Shown piece after piece: positions 16,001-23,490 of a stretch of 35,402 nucleotides of DNA. A program made the translations under genes and the position numbers. The notes under the pieces are model-generated. The model had not been told where the DNA came from. It saw nothing but the letters and a program-made list of their open reading frames with translations, and ran no database searches. The stretch comes from Myxococcus sp. RHSTA-1-4 (GTDB taxonomy: Bacteria; Myxococcota; Myxococcia; Myxococcales; Myxococcaceae). The DNA lies in the NCBI RefSeq assembly GCF_020037125.1, contig NZ_JAIQDG010000063.1:1-35402 (forward strand), given 5' to 3'. Numbering within the stretch: the stretch's first letter is position 1; the number at the start of each line of letters is the position of its first letter.

Positions 16001-18957
16001 GCTGGAAGCCGGAGCTGTTCACCCAGGACCTTCCCGCGCTCCATGCGCGGTTCCAGAAGTGGGCGAGCGCCTTCTTCCTGTGGGCCTTCTTCTTTCTGTG
16101 GAGCGCGCGCAAGGTGCTCGCCGGGCTGGCCACGCGGGCGCTGCCCGGCAACCGTGACATCCAGGAGGATCTCTCCACGGCCCTGAAGGTCGTCGAGCAG
16201 CGGCCGCGCCTCACCGCACAGGGGCAGGAGCTGGCGGGCCAGCTCCAGGGGCTCCCCCCGGAGGAGACCGCGCGGCCGGAGGAGCTGGATGCACTCGTGA
16301 CACGCGCCCGGACGGTGCGGGAGCTGCGGGACACGCTGGGGGTGGCCCGCGTCCAGTTGCCCGTGAACGGCGCCTCGCGCCAGGCCCTGGCGGCCCAGGC
16401 CCAGGCACTGCGGGCGGCACTGGACCGGCTGACGCGCGCGGAGGAGGCTCTCTCCTCCGTGCTCCAGGTGCGGCCGTGGGAGCCCACGGCCTCCGCACGG
16501 CACCGCGCGTCGCTGAGGGAGTGCCTCGAGTCCTGGCGCAATCACCTCAAGGCCCTCAAGCCCTGGTGTCTCTACGCGGCCCAGGCCGAGCGCCTGCGCT
16601 CGTTGGGACACGGGGCCTTCGTGGACGCGGTGGAGGAGCGAAACCTCCCCGCCGACCGGCTGGGGGCGGCCTTCGAGCGGTCCGTCCTGAGCGCGTGGCT
16701 CCGGGCGCTCCAGGACGCCGAGCCCTCCCTGCGGGAGTTCGACGGCAGTGCCCATGGCTCCCGTGTCGAGCGGTTCCGTCAGCTCGATGGCGAGCACATC
16801 CTGCTGGCGCGCTCCAGGGTCCTCGCCACCCTGGAGGCCCAGCTTCCCAAGGGGCTCTCGAGCGCGGCGGAGAGCTCCGAGCCCGGCATCCTCGGGCGGG
16901 AGCTGCGGAAGAAGAGCCGGCAGATGGCCCTGCGCAAGCTGCTGGGCTCCATTCCCAACCTCTCCCGGAGGCTCAAGCCGTGCTTCCTGATGAGCCCGCT
17001 GTCCGTTGCGCAGTACCTCCCCGCGGACGGGCGGCGCTTCGACCTGCTCGTGTTCGACGAGGCGTCGCAGATTGGAACCCACGACGCCATCGGCGCCATC
17101 GCCCGGGCCGAGCAGGTCATCGTCGTCGGTGACTCGAAGCAGCTGCCTCCGACGTCCTTCTTCACGCGAGGGGATGACGCGGAGGCCACGCCCGACGAGA
17201 ACGACGTGCTCGAGCTGGAGAGCATCCTTGACGAGGCCCTGGCGAAGCAGTTCCCGCAGCAGATGCTCGGCTGGCACTACCGCAGCCGGCACGACAGCCT
17301 CATCGACTTCAGCAACCGGCAGTACTACGAGGGGCGCCTGCATGTCTTCCCCGCGGCCCGGGCCCGGGTGGAGGACCTTGGCATCAAGTGGCACCCCGTC
17401 CCGGATGGCGTCTACCAACCCCGGACCGCGGGGAAGACCGCGGCCATCAATCCCCGGGAAGCGGAGGTGCTCGTCAAGCACCTGGTGGAGACCTTGCGCC
17501 GCCACGCCCCGCACGAGCGGACGTTCGGCGTCGTGACCTTCAGCTCCGTGCAGCAGCAGCTCATCACGGAGCTGCTGGACGTGGAGCGGGGGCGCTTCCC
17601 GGAGATCGAGCCGCACTTCACCTCGCGCGAGCCTGTCTTCATCAAGAACCTGGAGAACGTACAGGGCGACGAGCGGGACGAGATCTTCTTCAGCATCTGC
17701 TACGCGAGGGACGCGGCGGGAAAGCTGCGGATGAACTTCGGCCCGCTGAACCGGGCCGGCGGTGAGCGGCGCCTCAACGTGGCCATCACGCGTGCCCGGT
17801 GCTGCCTGCGGGTCTTCTCCACCCTGACGCACGACCAGATTGATTTGTCGCGGACCTCCGCCGTGGGGGCGCGTCACCTGCGCGAGTTCCTGCGCCGGGC
17901 GGCGGCCGAGGGAAGCTCCGGCGCGGCGGCCGAGCGAGGACCTTCCGGGCAGCTGGAGCTCGAGGTGTCCAAGGCCCTGCGCGAGCTGGGCTACACCGTT
18001 CACGCGGACATCGGCTGTGGTGGCTACCGGGTGGACCTGGCGGTGGTCCATCCGGAGCGTCCGGGCGAGTTCGTGCTGGGCGTGGAGTGTGACGGTCCTC
18101 ACTACCGCTCGGCGGCGAGCGCGCGCGACCGGGACCGCCTGCGCGCGGAGGTCCTCAAGGGGCTCGGCTGGCGGCTGCACCGCGTGTGGATGCCCTCGTG
18201 GGTCGAGGACCGCGAGGGACAGGTGAAGGCGCTCGCGGAGGCCGTCAAGCAGGCGGTGGAGGACTCCCGGCGGCCCCGTGCCGTGGATGCGCCTCCGCCG
18301 GTGGCGGTTCCCTCCGAGCGGGCTCCGGACTCCCTTCGCGAGGCTCCGGCTTCGCGCTCCGCGGAGGCCGGCGCGAACGCGGGAGCCGCCCTCGCGGCGG
18401 CGGTGCTCCCTGTCAGTACGTATGTCCTCGCGAAGGTGCCACGCGTGGAGGAGGGCGCGGACTTCTTCGCGCCTGCCTCGGCGCTTCGCATCCGCGGGCA
18501 GATCCAGCTCGTGCTGGAGCAGGAAGCGCCGATTCATGAGGACCTGCTGGCCCGCCGGCTCCTGGAGGCCTGGCGGCTCTCGAAGCTGACCGCCCGTGTG
18601 CGGCGCCGCATCGAGGAGCAGCTCGGTGAGCTCATCCATCGCGGTGGAGTCGTGAGGACGGGGGAGATCCTGTGGGAAGGCGCTCGGGGGCCCTCCCAGT
18701 ACACGGGCGTGCGCGGCGCACACCCGGAGCGGGAAGTGGCCTGGCTTCCTCCCGAGGAGGTGGCCAACGCGGCGGCGCTGGTGTTGTCGCAGGCCTTGTC
18801 GCTCGGGAGGGAAGACCTCTTCCGCGAGACAGGCCGCATCTTCGGCATCCAGCGACTGTCCCAGACGGTGCTCCCCATCCTGGAGGCAGGGGTCCAGAGC
18901 CTCGAGCGGAAGGGGAAGTGCACGGTCACCGGGGAGCGAGTCGTGTGGCGCTCCTGA
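13099..18957 (+). CDS. Hhe-like SF1 helicase-nuclease (DUF4011/AAA_11-12/MTES_1575/DUF3320)
   Basis: The ATG at 13099 has GAGG seven bases upstream and gives 1952 residues; an ATG at 13051 is less likely. Order of parts: an N-terminal beta-rich region; a transglutaminase-like domain with Cys227 (MGCCLDLTLLF), His253 (EGHALPAVWL) and Asp289 (FDATTAVNAS); and a DUF4011 segment (FAKWKEKLLDLTLRNKLLNF). Then come SF1 helicase motifs: Walker A GPPGTGKSQT at about 695, Walker B LLVFDEASQI at about 1316, VVGDSKQLPPTSFF, WHYRSRHDSLIDF, VQGDERDEIFFS and LNVAITRARC at about 1559. A PD-(D/E)xK endonuclease of the MTES_1575/DUF559 type follows (VDLAVV at 1645, VECDGPHY at 1662), then DUF3320 from about 1775. 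This matches the single-gene anti-phage protein known as Hhe. A hydrophobic stretch (FFLWAFFFLWSARKVLAGL, about 989) sits between helicase motifs. It is probably a stand-alone defence gene beside the toxin block. Confidence 0.85.
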   Translation: MSAPAPAVPTPGFQVELVTAPTLSFAMEQSGVPLVRNALIRNTGTQVLGAAVLHLQLLPELGDEVRVPVPSLPAGEEVNLGVLDLRLPPGRLRSVLETERASLQWSLRQEEAVLAQGSADVEVLPYNHWPGARAPLGLLATFVTPNHPVIPELLKDVRGLLQQVAGDGALSGYQKRNPALVKAMVAALYESVQGLGLGYAEVPPSFEQSGQKVRLPDQLLRERMGCCLDLTLLFASAVEAMGLHPLLVLVEGHALPAVWLIDERFPEAIVEDAARLRNLIDLGHILAFDATTAVNASRPSFDQAVAVSREHLADDIRFVAALDVSALRFDRYRPLPLRSVEAPAEAVASSEPSDVRIRAILESAAAAPPPPEPKPPPTQVVSRFAKWKEKLLDLTLRNKLLNFRLDTKSALPLHVPDLATFEDVFSAGETYELIPAPEEDARDARAAKLLRARGSEAELAELRRADFAKSLLHSPLREAELLSRAKHLERTARTDLEEGGANTLYLALGMLRWQEEGDPTPRLAPLVLYPVTFRIDRDRKRVRMLRLPDEPLGNVTLAERLKRDFGLDARALTSLETDENGLDVTGILRAVRHAIQSRPGWEVLDEAHVGLFAFTKFLMWKDLEDNEDILLSNPLVRHIAASGHSAPPENGREFVPERLDSEVPAGELPCVINADSTQMAAMASALSGRSFVLQGPPGTGKSQTITNLIAAALARGKTVLFVSEKMAALDVVHRRLKEVGLEDFCLELHSHKSNKKEVLASLQAAYERTEHTPAPAWDMRSKELSTVREGLNGYVQALHEVWPLGHSAYSATGRLLSLSEAPEVRLTPASPLALTEAQFREANHEVAELAKRLLPVQPAGAHPWKLVRSVSWSNAVEDRVHLALEEALAALDGVEKTAAPLSSALGLEVPAPTQSLHTLTQLAEALASGPVPASTLRDEEWPELSRKTQAHALALREQATREAQLSTRWKPELFTQDLPALHARFQKWASAFFLWAFFFLWSARKVLAGLATRALPGNRDIQEDLSTALKVVEQRPRLTAQGQELAGQLQGLPPEETARPEELDALVTRARTVRELRDTLGVARVQLPVNGASRQALAAQAQALRAALDRLTRAEEALSSVLQVRPWEPTASARHRASLRECLESWRNHLKALKPWCLYAAQAERLRSLGHGAFVDAVEERNLPADRLGAAFERSVLSAWLRALQDAEPSLREFDGSAHGSRVERFRQLDGEHILLARSRVLATLEAQLPKGLSSAAESSEPGILGRELRKKSRQMALRKLLGSIPNLSRRLKPCFLMSPLSVAQYLPADGRRFDLLVFDEASQIGTHDAIGAIARAEQVIVVGDSKQLPPTSFFTRGDDAEATPDENDVLELESILDEALAKQFPQQMLGWHYRSRHDSLIDFSNRQYYEGRLHVFPAARARVEDLGIKWHPVPDGVYQPRTAGKTAAINPREAEVLVKHLVETLRRHAPHERTFGVVTFSSVQQQLITELLDVERGRFPEIEPHFTSREPVFIKNLENVQGDERDEIFFSICYARDAAGKLRMNFGPLNRAGGERRLNVAITRARCCLRVFSTLTHDQIDLSRTSAVGARHLREFLRRAAAEGSSGAAAERGPSGQLELEVSKALRELGYTVHADIGCGGYRVDLAVVHPERPGEFVLGVECDGPHYRSAASARDRDRLRAEVLKGLGWRLHRVWMPSWVEDREGQVKALAEAVKQAVEDSRRPRAVDAPPPVAVPSERAPDSLREAPASRSAEAGANAGAALAAAVLPVSTYVLAKVPRVEEGADFFAPASALRIRGQIQLVLEQEAPIHEDLLARRLLEAWRLSKLTARVRRRIEEQLGELIHRGGVVRTGEILWEGARGPSQYTGVRGAHPEREVAWLPPEEVANAAALVLSQALSLGREDLFRETGRIFGIQRLSQTVLPILEAGVQSLERKGKCTVTGERVVWRS

Positions 18958-19048
18958 GCCCTACGACGGTGCCTTGCCCGGCCGCGCTGCTTCCACTGAC
19001 GCCGGCCTGCATTCCCGCGAGCCGCCGCTCAGGGCAGTAGGTGATGGC

Positions 19049-19651
19049 TCAGGACTGCTGGGAGGGCTGCTCTGCCTCCGGCTTCTGCGCATTGACCATG
19101 TCGGCGCGGATCTTCTCGGAGCGCTCGCAGACGTCATTCCACGCGGCCTCGTACTCCTTCTTCAGCCGGGGCCAGTCCTTGCCCTTCTGGGTCATCAGGT
19201 CCTTGAGCACCGCCTGGGTGTTCTGGAACGAGCGCCGCAGGAAGGCCAGCTCCTCTCGCGTCAGCAGCGAGTCCTCGGCGCGAGTCCGGGCCAGGGAGGC
19301 CTCCCAGCCGTCAATCTGGGCTCCAAGGTTGCGCAGCTCCGCCTCCCGCTTGCGCTCATAACCCGCGCGGATGACCTCCACCTTCGTCTCCATCTCGGTG
19401 AGGGCCTTGTCCACGTCCTCGAAGGCCCGGTGCAGTTCCGCCTTTGCCGCTTCGAAGTTCCCGGTCCCCCGGTCGCGGAGCTCCCGCAGCTTGAGGTGGA
19501 ACTGCTCCGCCCGGCGCTTCGCCCCGGACAGCTCCTTGATTTCGTCCTTCGCCTGGCGGATGTCGGCGGAGGCCTCGGCTTCCGCGATACGTGCGTCGAT
19601 TTGCTGCTTCTCCGCCTCCATCTTCTTCACATATGCCTCTTGCTCCGTCAT
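19049..19651 (-). CDS. coiled-coil protein, possibly sll1863-type stress protein
   Basis: This 200-residue protein is almost entirely charged helix (Glu, Lys, Ala, Arg) with long heptad-like stretches from residue 5 to about 110 and again to about 175. It has no signal peptide or membrane helix. The pattern of short helical repeats with conserved Trp (IDGWEASLA, EYEAAWNDV) recalls the sll1863-like stress response group, but coiled coils resemble one another easily, so the family name is tentative. It is transcribed away from the lipoprotein gene on its 5' side, with about 270 bases between them, and its 3' end faces the helicase gene. Confidence 0.6.
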   Translation of the reverse strand: MTEQEAYVKKMEAEKQQIDARIAEAEASADIRQAKDEIKELSGAKRRAEQFHLKLRELRDRGTGNFEAAKAELHRAFEDVDKALTEMETKVEVIRAGYERKREAELRNLGAQIDGWEASLARTRAEDSLLTREELAFLRRSFQNTQAVLKDLMTQKGKDWPRLKKEYEAAWNDVCERSEKIRADMVNAQKPEAEQPSQQS

Positions 19652-19918
19652 GGCTGCCGGCTCCTCCGCCGCGCCCCCCGGGCCGCGGCCGTGTGTGCAG
19701 GTCAGGTGATGGATGCGTCGTCCCCGGGGCCATGGGTACAGCGCGGCGGGCGTGCGCCGGGAGTCTGGAGCGCAGGGGCTGCGGGCCGGGTACCGGCGCC
19801 CTGCCTATCCTGCTCCGGGGCCAGTGCCCGAATGGGCGCATGCCACCGTATGACTATTGCCCGGAGCGCTCTTCCCGAGTGCTCCGGGGCCATGATGGCA
19901 CTGACGAGGAGGAATCAG

Positions 19919-21346
19919 GTGGTGGTGACACGCGGCTTTCTGGGGGCTCTCTTCCTCCTGCTGGCATGCCAGGCCTCCGCTCCAGAGGGAGGGACGCAAG
20001 AAGAGACGGGGGGGCTGGTCCCGGCCACGGATACGGTGCGATGGACCGCGCACGAGGCCTGGCCCACGCAGACGCAGTACCGCCAGGTGGGGGAGGCCTT
20101 TCGTGGCACCGTTCATCAGCTCGAGGTGGATGATGAGGGCCGCAGTTGGCTCATCCGGCAGGACTTCGATTCCCCGGAGGACCTCACCGGACAATGGACG
20201 CTGGAGGTGTATGCGCCCGACGGACAGCGTGTGTTCACGCTCGCGCGCGAAGAGGGCGTCGAGCCCTACCGGTTCGTGCGTCATCCCAGCGGGGAGCTCA
20301 CGCTCTTCGAGCTGCAGCGCTTGCCGGAGACGACCGACTTCCGGCTGCGGCTGCGCCGGCTGTCCCCCGAGGGGCAAGTCCTCGCCGAGCGCGGCTTCGA
20401 GGACCCGGGCCGTCCGGAGGAGTGGCCGTTGTACCTGCTCGACGCGACCCGCGTCACCCAGGTGCTGGAGCGTCCCTCGCGGGAGGTTCGCTGGGGGAGG
20501 GAGCATTTCGTCCACCTGCGCGCGCTGGCCCTGGGAGAGGAGGTCGCCTTCATCGTCTGGTCGCACGGGTTGAAGCTCTATCGGCTTGCCCCGGGGCTGG
20601 ACCTCGCGTGGGACCTGCAACTGATGCCAGACCATTCCTGGATGGACGTCCTGGCGAACCAGGAGCAACTCACGTTGGATGCGGAGGGAAACCTGCTCGT
20701 CGGCTGGGGCATGTTCCGAAGCGAAGCGGCGGCCTGGCAACAGCGCTTCGGGCGCGAGCTCGCATGGCGGGGCGGAGAGGCCGACATCCTCGTTCAGCGC
20801 ATCAGTCCCGACGGCCGCTTCCTCTCCGCCCAGCTCCATGGCAACGAGCAGACCGAGCAACTGGTGGGCATGGGTGTCCACCAGGGAGAACTCCTCATCG
20901 GTGCGGTGAGCCGCGTCCTCAAGCACGACCGTCCCAATGACACCACCGAGTGGGACCTCGTCCTCATGCGCGCGCGTCTGGAGGCCGGGACGTTGCTCCA
21001 GCACCGCGTCATCGACGTCGCGCGGGAAGACCTCGCGTACGACTTCCAGGTGGACGCGCAGGGGCGTGTCTGGTTCGCGGGCGTCTCGGATTTCCTGCAG
21101 GTGGACACGAACAGCCTGGTGGAGTTCGGCCAGGGCCTGTTGCTGAGGACGGATGTACAGGGCGAGCGGACGGAATCCCTCCTCTTGAAGGGGCCGCGGC
21201 ACGTCACCGTGAGACGTCTGGCCCTCCACCCTGACGGCACCCTGAGGTTCGCCGGAACGTTCGACGGGCCCATCACCCACACGGGCGACGAGGACCCCTC
21301 GCTGGGGTTCTCCCACGTGATGCTGGGCGTGGGCACGTGGCCTTGA
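19919..21346 (+). CDS. lipoprotein with beta-propeller-like repeats
   Basis: The GTG at 19919 (with two further GTG codons directly after it) follows GAGGAGG at 19906-19912 at normal spacing. The product then begins with a short lipoprotein signal, GFLGALFLLLAC, lipobox LLAC. Upstream ATGs at 19892 and 19895 are alternatives. The mature protein of about 460 residues shows repeated patterns of the kind found in NHL/SBBP-type propellers: an Asp/Gly turn followed by a hydrophobic strand, for example VDDEGRSWLIRQ, DAEGNLLVGWG, DAQGRVWFAGV and HPDGTLRFAG. No catalytic motif is visible. Such lipoproteins are common and mostly uncharacterised in myxobacteria. It likely sits in the outer membrane or periplasm. 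Confidence 0.75.
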   Translation: MVVTRGFLGALFLLLACQASAPEGGTQEETGGLVPATDTVRWTAHEAWPTQTQYRQVGEAFRGTVHQLEVDDEGRSWLIRQDFDSPEDLTGQWTLEVYAPDGQRVFTLAREEGVEPYRFVRHPSGELTLFELQRLPETTDFRLRLRRLSPEGQVLAERGFEDPGRPEEWPLYLLDATRVTQVLERPSREVRWGREHFVHLRALALGEEVAFIVWSHGLKLYRLAPGLDLAWDLQLMPDHSWMDVLANQEQLTLDAEGNLLVGWGMFRSEAAAWQQRFGRELAWRGGEADILVQRISPDGRFLSAQLHGNEQTEQLVGMGVHQGELLIGAVSRVLKHDRPNDTTEWDLVLMRARLEAGTLLQHRVIDVAREDLAYDFQVDAQGRVWFAGVSDFLQVDTNSLVEFGQGLLLRTDVQGERTESLLLKGPRHVTVRRLALHPDGTLRFAGTFDGPITHTGDEDPSLGFSHVMLGVGTWP

Positions 21347-21384
21347 GCGCCGCCCGCGGCGGTTGGAGCGGAGGGGTAGGGGGG

Positions 21385-22215
21385 CTACAGCGGGGTGTCC
21401 AGGCCGAAGCGCTTGCGGAGCTTGTCTTCCAGCAGGCCCTTGGGCAGCAGGCTCGCCATGAGCGTCAGCCGCAGGCTGCCGTTGCCCAGGCGCAGCAGGC
21501 GCGGCGGCTGGGGACGCTTCACGGCGGCCAGCACTCCGCGGGCGAAATCTGCGGCGGGGGTCGGGTTGTCCTGGGAGGCGTTGGCCCGGGCCATGATGGC
21601 CTTGCGCAGCGGCCACCAGGCGGAGGCCTCGGAGACCTGCTGTTCGGCTTCCCGGCTCGCGTTGGCGCCGAAGCTGGAGGCGATGGCGCCGGGCTGCACT
21701 TCCATCACCCGCACACCGAACGGCGCCAGCTCCAGGCGCAGGGCGTCGCTGAGCGCGTGCACGGCCGCCTTGGACGCGCAGTAGGCCCCGGCGAACGGGG
21801 TGACCAGCACGCTGGAGATGCTGCCGATATTGACCACCAGCCCGCGGTTTGCACGCAGCAGCTCGAAGCAGGCCCGGGTCAGTTCGACCAGCGAGAAGAC
21901 GTTGGTCTCGAACTGCCGGCGCATGGCTTCCGCGCCACCATCCAGCAGCGGCCCCATGGCTCCGTAGCCGGCATTGTTGATCAACACATCGAGGCGGCCG
22001 CTCTCGGTCCGCACGCGCTCGACGAGCCGCGCGATGCTGCCGGCATCGTTCACATCCAGCTGCGCGCCAAGGAAGCCGTCCTGCCGCAGGCGGGCGACAT
22101 CATCGGCCTTCCGGGCCGTGGCCCAGACCTGGTAACCGGAGGCACTGAAGGCTTCAGCCAGTGCGCGGCCGATGCCGCTCGAGCAGCCGGTGATGAGAGC
22201 AACGGGAGAGGTCAT
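21385..22215 (-). CDS. short-chain dehydrogenase/reductase (classical SDR)
   Basis: A complete classical SDR of 276 residues. The cofactor motif TGCSSGIG is at residues 9-16. Arg35 after the second strand (WATARKAD) favours NADP(H), and NNAG is at 80-83. The catalytic residues are Ser134 (GSISS), Tyr145 and Lys149 (YCASK). The C-terminal 60 residues form a helical extension (ASLLPKGLLEDKLRKRFGL) common in SDRs that act on lipophilic or steroid-like substrates. The substrate cannot be read from the sequence. It lies 21 bases downstream of the binding lipoprotein on the same strand and may be cotranscribed with it, though I see no strong ribosome binding site. Confidence 0.9.
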   Translation of the reverse strand: MTSPVALITGCSSGIGRALAEAFSASGYQVWATARKADDVARLRQDGFLGAQLDVNDAGSIARLVERVRTESGRLDVLINNAGYGAMGPLLDGGAEAMRRQFETNVFSLVELTRACFELLRANRGLVVNIGSISSVLVTPFAGAYCASKAAVHALSDALRLELAPFGVRVMEVQPGAIASSFGANASREAEQQVSEASAWWPLRKAIMARANASQDNPTPAADFARGVLAAVKRPQPPRLLRLGNGSLRLTLMASLLPKGLLEDKLRKRFGLDTPL

Positions 22216-22236
22216 GGCGTGTTTCTACATCAGACC

Positions 22237-23490
22237 TCACGGGAACCGCAGGGCCTTGTCGAACACGAACTGGCCGCCGTCGATACGCCAGAGCAGATAG
22301 GTGCCGCGGAAGGGCTCCCCGTTCTCGTCCAGGTCCAGCGGCCCGGAGGCCCCCTCGTAGTTGACCTCCTGTCCCGCGCGCAGCAACTCCAGCGCGGAGG
22401 CGAACTCGCCGACGTTGACGGGAGTCCCCACCGCGTTCCTCGTGCCCGAGACGGCGATGATGTTGTCGCGAATCGCCTCGGTGGTCGCGGCACCTCCCTT
22501 CGCCATGGCGAGCGCGAGGAGATAGACGGCGTCGTAGGTCCTCTGGAGCCGGCCAGCGTCCTCGATGTCGAAGGTCTCTCCGGTGGCGGCTTCATAGGAC
22601 GCCACGAATCGCAGCCAGTTCGGGTCGTCCAGGGGCGCCGTGGGAACGAGGCCCTGCATGCCCTGGGCGACGGTGGCATCCGCGCTCGTGAGGAACCCCG
22701 GGCCGAACACCGCCTCCGAGGCGAAGAACCTCACCCCGCTGATGTCAGCGGAGGCCGCGAGGTCTCTCGACAGTCCGGCGGCGCCCACGGAGAACCCCAT
22801 GATGACGATGGCCTGGGGCTTTCCGGCGGCATAGATGCGCTGGACCTCGTCCGTGAATCCGGTCGTCTTGCCTGTCGGATGGGCCACCCGGGCCAGGATG
22901 CGGCCGCCGAGCTGGGTGAAGCGCCGCTCGAAGCCGTTGGCGAGGCCGATGCCATAGATGTCGTCGACATGGACGAGGGCGGCGTTGTCCACGCCCTGGC
23001 GGCGGACCTCGTCGGCCAGCAACGGCGCCTGCTGCTCGTCGTTGGCAATGGTGCGATAGAAGTTGGGAAGCCCGGTGAGGGTGGCCGACGAAGAGGTGGG
23101 CGCGACGAGGACCACGTTCGCCGCTTCGGGCGCGACGACGTCGAGGCTGCTCCGGGTCGCCGCGCTGCAGGTCGCGGGGATGATGGCCACGCCCCCCCGC
23201 TCCAGGAGCCCGCGGACGACCTCCGGGGAGTGGTCCGCGTCACACAGCCTGTCCTGCGCCACGATGATCTCGACGCGCCTGCCAAGCACGCCCCCCGCGA
23301 GGTTGATTTCCTGTGCGGCCAGGCGCGCCGCGAACCCCGTGCGGCGGGGGATGCGTGTCTCGATGACGCCCAGCGTGATGGAGTCTTCCGCGGGCGTGTA
23401 CTCCCGCGCGTCGAGCGGCTCGCAGGCCCCGCCTCCCAGGAGGACGAGCGCGAGGAGCGCGGCGCGTCCGAACGTGCTCACGGTGTCCAT
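22237..23490 (-). CDS. Leu/Ile/Val-type periplasmic binding lipoprotein
   Basis: The ATG at 23490 gives 417 residues beginning with a hydrophobic signal and a cysteine at a lipoprotein-like site (LLGGGACEP). The mature part has the Peripla_BP_6 layout of branched-chain amino acid binding proteins: ITLGVIETRIPRRTGFAARL, AAQEINLAGGVLGRRVEI, SAATRSSLDVVAPEAANVVL, VHVDDIYGIGLANGF and a C-terminal TYDAVYLLALAMAKGG. The start overlaps the end of the TonB receptor gene by 13 bases, so the two are one operon. No ABC permease or ATPase gene is present in the window. The protein may therefore present a ligand to another partner rather than serve a classical ABC importer. The ligand is unknown. Confidence 0.85.
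   Translation of the reverse strand: MDTVSTFGRAALLALVLLGGGACEPLDAREYTPAEDSITLGVIETRIPRRTGFAARLAAQEINLAGGVLGRRVEIIVAQDRLCDADHSPEVVRGLLERGGVAIIPATCSAATRSSLDVVAPEAANVVLVAPTSSSATLTGLPNFYRTIANDEQQAPLLADEVRRQGVDNAALVHVDDIYGIGLANGFERRFTQLGGRILARVAHPTGKTTGFTDEVQRIYAAGKPQAIVIMGFSVGAAGLSRDLAASADISGVRFFASEAVFGPGFLTSADATVAQGMQGLVPTAPLDDPNWLRFVASYEAATGETFDIEDAGRLQRTYDAVYLLALAMAKGGAATTEAIRDNIIAVSGTRNAVGTPVNVGEFASALELLRAGQEVNYEGASGPLDLDENGEPFRGTYLLWRIDGGQFVFDKALRFP

Noticed and set aside
12862..18723. Two minus-strand open frames of about 960 codons each
   Set aside because: They are antisense to the helicase-nuclease, whose motifs fix the plus strand as coding.
18974..19918. Upstream extension of the beta-propeller lipoprotein frame
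   Set aside because: The open frame extends 5' over the coiled-coil gene on the other strand, but the lipoprotein signal and ribosome binding site place the start at about 19919.
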